Of a stretch of 64,000 nucleotides of DNA, positions 21,060-29,520 are shown one piece after another. The stretch's first letter is position 1. Each line of letters starts with the position of its first letter. The translations under genes were made by a program, and so were the position numbers. Origin of the DNA: Verrucomicrobiaceae bacterium (GTDB taxonomy: Bacteria; Verrucomicrobiota; Verrucomicrobiia; Verrucomicrobiales; Verrucomicrobiaceae); the NCBI GenBank assembly GCA_027490195.1, contig JAIXYN010000012.1:45676-109675 (forward strand), in the 5' to 3' direction. The notes beneath the pieces were generated by a model. That model did not search any database, was not told the origin of the DNA, and was given only the letters and a program-made list of their open reading frames with translations.

Positions 21060-21590
21060 TCACGGCCTGTCATCGGCGAGAGGCTGTGCCCAGGCCGGGA
21101 GTTCGGCAAAAGGTGTGATGCCTTTGGCGGCAGCGATCAGCTTGCCGTTGGAGAGTGAGTATTGGCGGTATGCGGCGGGGCCGTGTCTTCCGCGTGACTT
21201 GATCACAATGGTGGTGTCGTTGTCGGTAAAGCTCCAGTCTTCGATGAAGGGGCCTGCTTGGAAGTCATGCCAATGATTGGGCGAAATCATCACGCGCACG
21301 ATGTTGTTTACGGGTTCGCCATAACTGTTCCGGCTGGAATAACGCGTCCAGCCCACAAGTCCGGAGAGCGCGTGATGTACGTGCATGCAGCGTCCTTGGC
21401 GCGTCCATAGCTCTGCGTGGCCATCGGCAAAGGTGACGTGGATGTTGCCGATGGGCTCGCCCCAGTCCCGCCGCTCGGATGGGACGTCGACGATTTTCGC
21501 GGCAACCGGCATGTCGTTGCCTTGCGCTGCGGGAGACAAGCAGGAGGCCATAAGAATGGCGGCTAGCACAAGGAGGCTTCGAGGGCTCAT
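21060..21590 (-). CDS. Exported hypothetical protein
   Basis: The 176-residue product has an N-terminal hydrophobic segment (MSPRSLLVLAAILMASC...) that reads as a signal peptide, or a lipoprotein signal with Cys17. The mature part has no domain I recognise. It is rich in aromatic residues and His (HVHHALSG, SPNHWHDF) and has a beta-rich look. It stands alone on the minus strand, 124 bp downstream of the DUF4175 gene's stop, so it might be co-transcribed with it. Coding potential is supported by the signal peptide and by normal codon use through its length. Function unknown. Confidence 0.65.
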   Translation of the reverse strand: MSPRSLLVLAAILMASCLSPAAQGNDMPVAAKIVDVPSERRDWGEPIGNIHVTFADGHAELWTRQGRCMHVHHALSGLVGWTRYSSRNSYGEPVNNIVRVMISPNHWHDFQAGPFIEDWSFTDNDTTIVIKSRGRHGPAAYRQYSLSNGKLIAAAKGITPFAELPAWAQPLADDRP

Positions 21591-21714
21591 GGTGGGGGGC
21601 TTTTTGAAGGGCTTGGGTGCGGTGGGTGTGGCGAGGCTGTGCTGAAGTACAGCACTCCGGGGACGCTGGCGCGCTCATGAAGGGCTGGATATGGAAACTG
21701 GAACCCCCTCAGTC

Positions 21715-24700
21715 CTACCGCTTCGCCTTCGCAGCAATCGCTTTGTAGTAGCTTTCAATCGCAGCGCGGTATTCGGGGGCGGCTTCGGAGCGGGTGGCTT
21801 CGGTGAGGTCGTCGGCCATCTTCTGCGGCAGGTGGCCCCAGTCGCCTTTGACGAGGATGGTGCCCTGGCCGAGGACGCCGTCCTGGAGCTGGGTGGATTG
21901 ATTGCCGCCCTCGGCGGACTGGGCCTGGGAGTTCTGGCCCTGCTGCTTGTTGTTTTGGGCCTGCTGCTGAGAGGGTTTCTGGCCGGGGGCCTGCCCCTGA
22001 TTGCGTGAGTCGGCCATGCTTTGCTGTTGGGCCTGCTGCGCGTCGCTCAGGCTCTGCTGCGCGGATTGCTGGCCTCCCTCAGGCTTGCCGCCCTGCGATT
22101 GCTGCTGCTGGCCGTTTTGCTGCTGGTTGCCCTGCATGGGATGAAGCTGGGCATCAAGCTGATCGAGCGCCTGGGCGAGCATCTGGCCCTGAAGCTGTTC
22201 GAGAGGGGATGCGAGCATGGCGGGTGAGGTCTTGCTGGCGGTGGCTTCGGCGGCTTTGGCTGCCTGGGCGGCGTTGGCCTGGCTTTGCTGCGCTGCCTGC
22301 GGATTGGGCACGGGATTGGCCTGGGTGGCCTCTGCCTGCTGACCGGCCTGCTGCAATTGCTTGCTGGCCTCCGCGACCTGCTGAGCGGCTTCTTTGTCGC
22401 CAAGGCGCTGCTGATGGCGTGAGACGCGCGCGAGATCACTGGCGGCCTGCTTCTGCGCCATGCCGTTCTGCACGGCTTGCTGCGTCTCTTTGGCTACGGC
22501 CTGCTCCGCCTGCTGCGCGGTGGTCTGCGCGGTTTCCGCGAGGGCCTTCTGCATGGCCTGATTCTTCGGCAGCTCTTTTTCCAAAGCCTCTAGCACGGCC
22601 TGCGGATTTTGCGTGGCGTCCTTGGCCATTTCGGCAAGCTGCTTGGCCCGGTCATACGCTTCATCCAGCGGCTCCTGCACGCCGAGCTCCTGCTCCATTT
22701 TCTGCATGTCGGCCTGCTCGGCTTCAGTGAGCTGCTGTCCATCTTCCACCTTCTGCATGTTCTGCGCGAGCTGCTCCAAAGCCTGCGCCGTCTGCTGCTG
22801 GGCATTGGCGGCGGACTGCAGCGCCTGGGCCTGCGGCTTGCTTTGCGAAGCCTGCGCCGCCTGCTTTAAATTCTGCGCGATCTGCGGCGTCTTCTGCTGC
22901 ATCTGCGCCAGCGCGACATCGGCGGTGCGGGCGAGTTGGGATTCCGCCTGCTTGGTCAAGTCAGAAGCGTTGGCTTCCTGTCGCAGCGCAGCCTGCAGTG
23001 AGGCCATTTTCTCCGCGTTCTGCGCAGCTTCTGGGCGAAGCTCCTGCGCTTTTTCAGCGACTTCCGCCACGGGCTTCTCGGCCTTCGCCGCATCCGCAGC
23101 AGTCTGCGTTTCCTGCTGTGTTTTCTTCAAATCAGCCGCCACGCGCTTCATCATCTCGCTGACTTCCGGCGTGAGCGCGGCAAGCTGCGCACGTGCGGCT
23201 TCAACCTGCGGCTGGAGTTGTGCGGTGAGTTCGTTGGCCTTCTGCTGGGCATCCGCCGTCGCTTGCTGCGCGGGCTGGTTATTGAGCTGCTGCCCAGCCT
23301 GCTGCTGACCAGCTTCGCGGGCGAGGTTCTTGTTCTGTTCGGCAGCATTGCGGGAGGTGTCGCTGGCCTGTTGTGCGGCTTGGCGGAGATTGTTCGCGGC
23401 CTGCGGGTCTTTCTGCTGCATGGCTTCGGCCAGGCGGGCGCGGTTGATCTTCTCGGGCAGTTGTTGCAGGGCCTCGGCGGCGGCGCGGGACTGCGCGGCG
23501 GTTTGGGAAAAATCCTGCTGGTTTTGCGGGCGGCTGGCTCCGGCCTGGGCAGACTCCAGCGCCTTCGTGGCATCCTGGGCCAAGGCATCTGCTTCGAGCA
23601 CGCGTGCAGCCTGCTCAAGCTCCACGGCCTGCTCCTTGAGGGCTGCCACGGCCTTGGTGGCTGGGGAGGGTGGGCCATTGCTGCGGCGTGTTTTTTCAGC
23701 CTCTTCGCGGGAGGGCAGGGGAATGCCCCCCGCTGCGGCGGTTTGGCGTGCGAGTTCGCCCACGGCGCGGCTGGCGCGGTTGGTGTCCAGCGCGGACTGG
23801 GTGTTGGTCGCCTGGTTTTGCTCACGCAGTTCGGCTTGGTCCTGGAGCTGGCTGGCGGCTTCGTTGAGCTGCTTCTCCGCGCTCTTTAGGGGGGTCAATC
23901 CATCGTTGTCGTTCTTCTTTCGGTGGTTTGGGTCACGTGTGGCGTTCTCAGCTTCGGCAAGGTAAAAGCGGGCCTTCACGAGCTTGGCCAGCGCTGGGTT
24001 TTCCTGGCGGAGGAGGTTTTCGCGGCGCTGCTCGGCCTCTTTGGTGGTTTGCTCGACGATGTTGCGCGTCACGTCTGCGGCCTGCTGCAAGCGGCTGCGC
24101 AGATTGTCAGACGCGCCGTAGAGGTGCTCGGGGCTTTTGGTCTGCTCCGGCTTGTCCAGGCTGGAGGCCAGATCGGCAGCCGTCTCGGTGACTTTCTTGT
24201 CGAGGTCCTGCAGTGGCGCACGGTTGCGGCCATTCTGCGCTTCGCTGAGTTTTTCCAAATCCTTCTGCAAGGTCTTGGACTGCGCCATGAGGGCGCGCTG
24301 CTGCTCCTGCCACTTCGGGCGCTGATCAGCATCGCGATTGGCCTGGAGAGAGGTCTCCGTGAGCATGCGGGACTGGCGCTGGAGCTGCTGTGACTCCTGC
24401 GCGGCGATGCGGGCGCTGTCCTCAGCGGCGAAGGCGCGGAGTGCCTCGGCCATGACGGCGGCGCTGCCTGCGGCCTCGCTGGCGGAGCGCTTGAGTTGAT
24501 CGGTGTTGTCGATCTCGTCGCCGTTGAGTTTTTCGAGGTCGGCAAGGTTTTCGCGGCGGAGCTGGGCCAGCTTTTGGCCGATGAGCTGCGACTCGGCGGC
24601 ATCGAGCTGATTCGGCGCATCGCGTGAGGCTTCCTTCAGCGCGTTCCAGAGTTCTTCAGACTGCGCTTTGACCTGCTCAAGTTTTTCCTGTGCGCTGGCC

Positions 24701-26397
24701 AGCGCATTCGCGGCGTCGTCTTTGGCCTTGTCGGGTTCCTTGCGTGCGTTGCGTTCGGTCTTGCGCACCTTTTGGAGTTCCTTGTTCAACTCGCGCGTTT
24801 GCTCTTCCAAGCGTTCTGCCTTCACCGCGAGGCGGCGCTGGCTCTCTGCCCACTCGCGCTGGCGTGGATCGACGGTCTGTTCGAGAATGATCACGCGCAC
24901 AGGAGGCGACTCTACCTTTTGTCCTTTGAGGTCGATGGCTATGAGCTTGATCAGCAACGCATCGCCGGGCTTCACGCCAAGAGGGGCCAGTGGCAGTAGC
25001 GTCTGCACCGGGGCTTCCTTGGCCGCTTGGGTGCAGGGCAGCTCGCGCTCGGTCCAGTTGGCGCCATTGATGGCTTGGGCGAGCTTCACACTGCCGAGAC
25101 CGACATCATCCGTGACGAGGCCAGACAGTCGCACGGCTTCATCGGGCAGCAGTTCGATCTGTTCGGCAGGGTCGTTAATCTGCGCCGTGGGTGGCAGATC
25201 GGGAATGGTGGTGATGCGCCAAGGCGTGCTTTCTTCATTGGTGAAGCCCGTTTCCTTGGACTTCAAAGCGATCTGCCAGGAGCTGTGCGTTGCCTGTACC
25301 GCGATCTCGGCAGTCAGCAGCCCTTCAGGCGTGGTGCTGGAGGGCAGGGGCTTTTTCTCAGGTAGATCTGGATTCAAGACGAAGTCACTCTGCGCGACGG
25401 GTTGGTTCGTCTTGAGCGCGAGCTTGATGGTGGAGCCGTCGAGTGCTTCGAGATCGCCCTGATCAATGGTGACCGTGGTTTCCTTCCAGCCGGAGTAGGC
25501 CGGTGGCACGATGGTCTTGGTAAACTCCACGATGCGGGGCCGCGCGCGGGCGCTGAGCGTGCGCCACGGGGTGATGGCATCCGCTGCATGCACGCGGTAG
25601 CGCACATCCGTCTGGCCCACGGGCACGACGCCCTCAAAGCGGGCGGTGCCCACGGCGGAGAGTTCGGTGCGGCGCGGCTTGGACCCTTCCACGGCAAACT
25701 CCAGTGTCACCTGCGCAGGCTGCGGGCCTTCGGTTTCAATGATGAGCGGCACTTCGGAGCCGATGGGCGCCAGGGTGCTCGCCTGCAGTGGTTCCAAAAT
25801 ACGAATTTTGACCGACGCAGGCCGTTCGAGATTCGCGAATGGCAGCGCCGCACGTGCCATGAAACCAGCCAGGTGCAGCCCGGGAATGACACACAGGAGA
25901 AGAATAAAAGCGACCACGCCACCCGCCGCGATGAACCACGGCCGCAGCGTTCGCGTAGGCAGCTTCGCATTCCAGTCGATGCCTTCAATGGCACCTGCCA
26001 CGTCGTCCTGCAGCTTCTCACGAAACTCTACGGAGTCCTTCACATTTACCCCGCCGCGTGGATCCGCGAGCTCCACTGCCGCGAGCAGCCTCTCGCGCAG
26101 CGCAGGCTCAGCCGCCTCAATGAGCTTGGCCGTGCCTTCTTTGCCGTTACCCTGCGCGATGAATCTCCACGCCACGTGCCATGCCGCATAAGCGGCCCCG
26201 CTATATGCCAGGAGAGTGACCCAAGGCCGCAGCGCATCTGGCATGAACCACGCCCGGTCCAGCAGGGCAATGAGCACAAAGGCGGCGAGCGCGAGGGCTG
26301 CGCCACAGAGCAGCGCGCGCAGCCGCAGCAACCGCTGACGGCGCAGGCGAAAGCGTTGCAAAGCTTCGTGCGTGGCGGGTCGGAGGGAAAGATTCAT
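21715..26397 (-). CDS. DUF4175-family large membrane coiled-coil protein
   Basis: The 1560-residue product has two hydrophobic segments near the N-terminus (about residues 27-47 and 57-77) and a third at about 150-172. A roughly 300-residue beta-rich extracytoplasmic part follows. Then comes about 1,000 residues of Gln/Ala/Glu-rich coiled coil, with very Gln-rich stretches near the C-terminus and a conserved tail (WGHLPQKMADDL, then EYRAAIESYYKAIA). This layout is that of DUF4175 proteins, which in Verrucomicrobia and Planctomycetes often sit near MoxR/DUF58/BatA genes. None of those are present here. An envelope-spanning structural role is inferred only. Many long ORFs on the opposite strand are shadows of its low-complexity sequence. 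Confidence 0.8.
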   Translation of the reverse strand: MNLSLRPATHEALQRFRLRRQRLLRLRALLCGAALALAAFVLIALLDRAWFMPDALRPWVTLLAYSGAAYAAWHVAWRFIAQGNGKEGTAKLIEAAEPALRERLLAAVELADPRGGVNVKDSVEFREKLQDDVAGAIEGIDWNAKLPTRTLRPWFIAAGGVVAFILLLCVIPGLHLAGFMARAALPFANLERPASVKIRILEPLQASTLAPIGSEVPLIIETEGPQPAQVTLEFAVEGSKPRRTELSAVGTARFEGVVPVGQTDVRYRVHAADAITPWRTLSARARPRIVEFTKTIVPPAYSGWKETTVTIDQGDLEALDGSTIKLALKTNQPVAQSDFVLNPDLPEKKPLPSSTTPEGLLTAEIAVQATHSSWQIALKSKETGFTNEESTPWRITTIPDLPPTAQINDPAEQIELLPDEAVRLSGLVTDDVGLGSVKLAQAINGANWTERELPCTQAAKEAPVQTLLPLAPLGVKPGDALLIKLIAIDLKGQKVESPPVRVIILEQTVDPRQREWAESQRRLAVKAERLEEQTRELNKELQKVRKTERNARKEPDKAKDDAANALASAQEKLEQVKAQSEELWNALKEASRDAPNQLDAAESQLIGQKLAQLRRENLADLEKLNGDEIDNTDQLKRSASEAAGSAAVMAEALRAFAAEDSARIAAQESQQLQRQSRMLTETSLQANRDADQRPKWQEQQRALMAQSKTLQKDLEKLSEAQNGRNRAPLQDLDKKVTETAADLASSLDKPEQTKSPEHLYGASDNLRSRLQQAADVTRNIVEQTTKEAEQRRENLLRQENPALAKLVKARFYLAEAENATRDPNHRKKNDNDGLTPLKSAEKQLNEAASQLQDQAELREQNQATNTQSALDTNRASRAVGELARQTAAAGGIPLPSREEAEKTRRSNGPPSPATKAVAALKEQAVELEQAARVLEADALAQDATKALESAQAGASRPQNQQDFSQTAAQSRAAAEALQQLPEKINRARLAEAMQQKDPQAANNLRQAAQQASDTSRNAAEQNKNLAREAGQQQAGQQLNNQPAQQATADAQQKANELTAQLQPQVEAARAQLAALTPEVSEMMKRVAADLKKTQQETQTAADAAKAEKPVAEVAEKAQELRPEAAQNAEKMASLQAALRQEANASDLTKQAESQLARTADVALAQMQQKTPQIAQNLKQAAQASQSKPQAQALQSAANAQQQTAQALEQLAQNMQKVEDGQQLTEAEQADMQKMEQELGVQEPLDEAYDRAKQLAEMAKDATQNPQAVLEALEKELPKNQAMQKALAETAQTTAQQAEQAVAKETQQAVQNGMAQKQAASDLARVSRHQQRLGDKEAAQQVAEASKQLQQAGQQAEATQANPVPNPQAAQQSQANAAQAAKAAEATASKTSPAMLASPLEQLQGQMLAQALDQLDAQLHPMQGNQQQNGQQQQSQGGKPEGGQQSAQQSLSDAQQAQQQSMADSRNQGQAPGQKPSQQQAQNNKQQGQNSQAQSAEGGNQSTQLQDGVLGQGTILVKGDWGHLPQKMADDLTEATRSEAAPEYRAAIESYYKAIAAKAKR

Positions 26398-26632
26398 GAG
26401 GGGGTGAAAGGCTTAACGCCGCCATGGAAGGCTTCTTTTCGGGAGGAGCAGCGATGTTTCACTCTCTTATACAGTCAAGCAGCACAGACTGCACCAGCTT
26501 TCCGGGGGCAAACGATGGTGGAAAGGCAAATGAAGGAATGAGGGAATGGAAAATGGGGATGTGTGGCGGCGGCATTTGCCATAACCACTTTTTAATGCTC
26601 ATATGCCATACGTCTGCCTAATTACTCTACTT

Positions 26633-27316
26633 ATGCCCGCCAATTCCCAAACGGTCCAAGCTCTGTTGGTGAAGCTTCAGAAGGCAGGCAGCGCAGGATG
26701 CATGCGGTCTTCTTTGATCGGCAAAAGCAAGGTGTTGGAGAAACAGGCTGCGCTGCAAGAGATGGAGAAGGAGGGGCAGATCGTCCAGAAAAGCAGCGGT
26801 GGAATCGTTTTCTTATTTGCAGCCGAGCACTCGCCATTGTCAGCCGGAGATGCGCTGGCGGATTTAGTTCAACGCGCCAGCGAGGCAAAGGGCGCGATCC
26901 TCTGGAAGGAAGCTGATCTGGTCAAGGCGCTGAAGAAGTTTAAATATTACACTCTTGCCGAAGCGACGGCTGCCGCCAAAGCGCTCTGCGGCGGCGGCGA
27001 GATGCTGGAGGTGAAGGATGGCAAGGCTCGGAAGTACCTTCACCGCAGTGTGTTTCCGGCAGGAGGCTCGCCGCAGGCTCTGGATAGCTACTTTATCTCG
27101 GAGTCTGCGCGGCTCATCTTCGCGCTGGTGGAACTGGATGGCGAATGCCGCCAAAGACTGCTGGGACTGACGCATGCGCATTACCGGGATGCCGACCTTG
27201 CGAGACAATGGCGGAACCGGATTGCGATGCAGATCCATCCCGATGTGTGCCGCCACGCCAAAGCACAAGACGCCGCCAATGAACTGGCGATAATGTTCCA
27301 AGAAATGACCGCCTAG
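26633..27316 (+). CDS. Winged-helix-like protein with C-terminal J-domain-type HPD motif
   Basis: I take ATG 26633 (MPANSQTVQA) as the start, 227 residues. An upstream ATG at 26603 adds ten hydrophobic residues and is less likely. Residues 1-65 and about 72-140 each look like a small helical domain with a beta wing (a helix-rich run followed by GGIVFLF or KARKYLH). The C-terminal part (about 150-227) ends in helices around IHPDV, with HPD at 202-204 preceded by a basic helix (RQWRNRIAMQ). That is the arrangement of J-domain helix II-HPD-helix III. J-domains stimulate Hsp70 ATPases. It is followed after 8 bp by the HNH-like gene, so the two are almost certainly co-expressed. I know no named family with this order. 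Confidence 0.7.
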   Translation: MPANSQTVQALLVKLQKAGSAGCMRSSLIGKSKVLEKQAALQEMEKEGQIVQKSSGGIVFLFAAEHSPLSAGDALADLVQRASEAKGAILWKEADLVKALKKFKYYTLAEATAAAKALCGGGEMLEVKDGKARKYLHRSVFPAGGSPQALDSYFISESARLIFALVELDGECRQRLLGLTHAHYRDADLARQWRNRIAMQIHPDVCRHAKAQDAANELAIMFQEMTA

Positions 27317-27324
27317 TCATAGTC

Positions 27325-28092
27325 ATGCGCTCGCTTATTCATCGCAAACTGATAGGTGAAGAGCTGGGGCTGGAATTTCTGGAGTTGCAGGGCGGACTAG
27401 CCAAAGGAACTTTGAAGGGGATTTTTAATGCCTGGGTGGCGGCGTCAGTCATCGATCAGCGCGGAGCGGTGTGGGTCAAGGTGAGCCAACTTCACACGAT
27501 CCTGCGGACGACGAAGGATAAGGCGCGCTATCTGGTAGGGAGTGTGGGCAGACGCGACAAGGTGCAAATGACAGGAACGAATCTGATCGGGGGTGAAAAG
27601 GTGCTGGAGACGCTGGTGCGCAGCACGAAGATCTGCGATTGGGTGAATGAGTCCATTCAGTCGCCCGTGGTAGCGCGCACGGTGGAATATCTGAAGTATT
27701 CTGAGGCGGTGTACCGGCAGGTGCGCGACAGCAAGGATGCGCGGCTGCTGAGGGCGGAGTTTCGCGAGCAGTTGCAGAGCACGCAGAGAAATCTCAAACG
27801 GCAGCGGATGAAGCGCCTGAAGATCCGGCATGACGAACTTACGGGGGAATCTCTGGACAAAGAGGCGAACTTTGCGCACATCCGCGCGGCCAGCCTTTAC
27901 TTTGAAATGGCAGACAAAGACTGGAACGGAGTGTTGGTAAATGTGCTGACGCACCGGCTGCTGACCAAGGAGGGCATTCTGGATGAAGGCGAACTGCTCC
28001 ACATGTGCAAAAAGAAGAAGTGGAAGACGGACTGGTACAATGCCTTCAAGCGTGAGCTTAGGGTGTTTGAGGGCGTGGTGGTGGCGGCATGA
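27325..28092 (+). CDS. Putative HNH-like (beta-beta-alpha metal) protein
   Basis: The product is 255 residues. The N-terminal two thirds are helical and very basic in the middle (QRNLKRQRMKRLKIRHD, 154-170), as expected for nucleic-acid contact. The last third carries AHIR (His185), WNG (Asn201) and THRLL (His210). The spacing H-x15-N-x8-H fits the HNH nuclease core, with N-x8-H as in colicin-type enzymes. No zinc-binding Cys pairs are present, so it would be a Cys-less HNH. A C-terminal KWKTDWYNAFKREL block follows. The assignment is a motif match by eye and needs a profile search. It lies 8 bp downstream of the HPD protein. Confidence 0.6.
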   Translation: MRSLIHRKLIGEELGLEFLELQGGLAKGTLKGIFNAWVAASVIDQRGAVWVKVSQLHTILRTTKDKARYLVGSVGRRDKVQMTGTNLIGGEKVLETLVRSTKICDWVNESIQSPVVARTVEYLKYSEAVYRQVRDSKDARLLRAEFREQLQSTQRNLKRQRMKRLKIRHDELTGESLDKEANFAHIRAASLYFEMADKDWNGVLVNVLTHRLLTKEGILDEGELLHMCKKKKWKTDWYNAFKRELRVFEGVVVAA

Positions 28093-28407
28093 AGTTAGCC
28101 AATCGCTTATTTTTTCACTGAGATCATTGTGTTGGTGCATGTCTTGGGAGTCATTCAACCGCCCACCTTGTTTTGTGAGTCTCGTGGGGAAGCCTTTCAA
28201 ATGGGAGTGGCTGCTGCCTGCGGGCATTGCCTTGTTGGTGCATCTGACGCTGGAGCCCTTGGGTTTGTGCAGGTGGAGCCGGGAAAAGTGCAGGCATGAA
28301 CGGTTTTCATTGAAGGACTCCGCGCCTTGATTGAATAAACGGCTGACAATCTCGTTCCATGGTTTCTGTTTAGGCCCGCTTCTCAACCAAACCAGCTCTT
28401 CCAACCT
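28093..28407. other. Intergenic region, no gene recognised
   Basis: These 315 bp lie between the HNH-like gene and the next exported protein. ORFs crossing it are short and mostly overlap the HNH-like gene in another frame. No clear promoter, terminator or repeat could be seen. Confidence 0.5.
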
Positions 28408-28881
28408 ATGAAACTCATCGTGCTCTCCGCTCTTCTCCTGCCTGCTGTGCTCATGGCCCAGGCTGCGCAAACGGCCGTGCCGGTGGTGCGGCGAGTCAAT
28501 CCGCCGCAGGGAAGTGGGGCGCAGCAGTCATTTGAGTTGCTGCCGGACAACTACCAGATCACTCTGAACATCACGGACAAGGAAGACACGCCGCTGGAGC
28601 TCTCCGTCGTCGTGGCTTCTGCGCAATTTACGGCCATGTTTGGCGAGCAGAGCCTCGGCTTCAGTGGGCATGTGAATGTGGAAGAGTCGGGCGGCATCAT
28701 GGTCACCTACAGCCTCGACTGGCAGACGCCCGTCGGGGGAGCCGGGGCTAAGCAGTATGTGCCCTCCAGGATGCAGGGCAGCGTGAGGCTTAAGCTGGGT
28801 GAGGAGGTGCAGATCATCCGCGCGGGCACGCGCAGCGCACGGCTTTCCATTCAGAAGCTGGACGCGGTGAAGGTGAAGTGA
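28408..28881 (+). CDS. Exported hypothetical protein (157 aa)
   Basis: ATG 28408 begins a clear signal peptide (MKLIVLSALLLPAVLMAQAAQ), with cleavage likely after about residue 18-20. The mature part is beta-rich, with alternating hydrophobic strands (YQITLNITDK, LELSVVVAS, GSVRLKLGEEVQI), and resembles a periplasmic accessory or secretin-like sandwich, but no named family is recognised. It stands alone, with 88 bp to the next small gene. Function unknown. Confidence 0.65.
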   Translation: MKLIVLSALLLPAVLMAQAAQTAVPVVRRVNPPQGSGAQQSFELLPDNYQITLNITDKEDTPLELSVVVASAQFTAMFGEQSLGFSGHVNVEESGGIMVTYSLDWQTPVGGAGAKQYVPSRMQGSVRLKLGEEVQIIRAGTRSARLSIQKLDAVKVK

Positions 28882-28969
28882 GCGCCTGGGGGGAAGATGA
28901 CGTGAACTGAGGATTTCGCGCTTGCGCGGAGGCACGTGGATGAGTTTATAAACTGCCTCTGTACCACCC

Positions 28970-29212
28970 ATGAATGATTCCGCGCCCATGCTGATTTATC
29001 CGATCCCGAGTCTGATTTCGACCCTGGTGAACCGGGAGGAGGAGAAGGGCAGCCCGCTGACGGAGGCGGAGGTGATCGAAATCCGCAATGGCTGCAAGGC
29101 GATTGCCCTGCCGAGCGATGTGGCGGAGAAGATTGATGCGGAGCGCGGTTACAAGGACATCGACCCGGTGCGCTGCTGGGAGGAGTGGCAGGAGGTGAGG
29201 AAGAGTTTTTGA
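28970..29212 (+). CDS. Small conserved-looking hypothetical protein (80 aa)
   Basis: The 80-residue product is compact and charged. Its second half (LTEAEVIEIRNGCKAIALP, then GYKDIDPVRCWEEWQ) has the look of a conserved family: helix, proline turn, then an aromatic-rich end. There is no signal peptide or membrane segment, so it is probably cytoplasmic. It starts 88 bp after the exported protein, and ATG 28970 is the first start in frame. I do not recognise its function. Confidence 0.6.
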   Translation: MNDSAPMLIYPIPSLISTLVNREEEKGSPLTEAEVIEIRNGCKAIALPSDVAEKIDAERGYKDIDPVRCWEEWQEVRKSF

Positions 29213-29403
29213 GGATGATTGGCTGTTTCGTTGCTGGAGTCTTAATCTAGCTGGTCAAGCATGAGGGGGCGGTATGGTGGTGCGTGGGTCTTGCTGGATG
29301 GAGAGCGCGCTGATCGACAGACAGAAGTGTCCATCGTAGACCCGAGTCCCCGTTATTTCTCCCGTCCACCGCCGCCAGCAAAGGCGTTCTATCCTTGTGT
29401 CCG

Positions 29404-29427
29404 GTTATTCTCGTATTCGAGAATAAC
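29404..29427. promoter_or_regulatory. Perfect 10-bp palindrome (operator-like)
   Basis: The arms GTTATTCTCG (29404-29413) and CGAGAATAAC (29418-29427) are exact inverted copies with a 4-bp TATT centre. The site lies in the 308-bp gap between the 80-aa gene and the ATPase gene, about 94 bp upstream of the ATPase start, with AT-rich DNA after it. There is no T-run directly after the arm, so an operator is more likely than a terminator. The rest of this gap (29213-29520) shows no gene. Confidence 0.45.
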
Positions 29428-29520
29428 GTCAAAGGCAAAAAACTTACTTTCTGTGGAGTATGAATTGGCATAAATATCATTGTATCTGACCTGATTCAGA
29501 ACCCTGAAACCGGATTCATT

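Noticed and set aside
23218..24393. Several plus-strand ORFs with Leu- or Cys/Ser-rich products
   Set aside because: They are shadows of the Gln/Ala-rich coiled coil of the DUF4175 gene.
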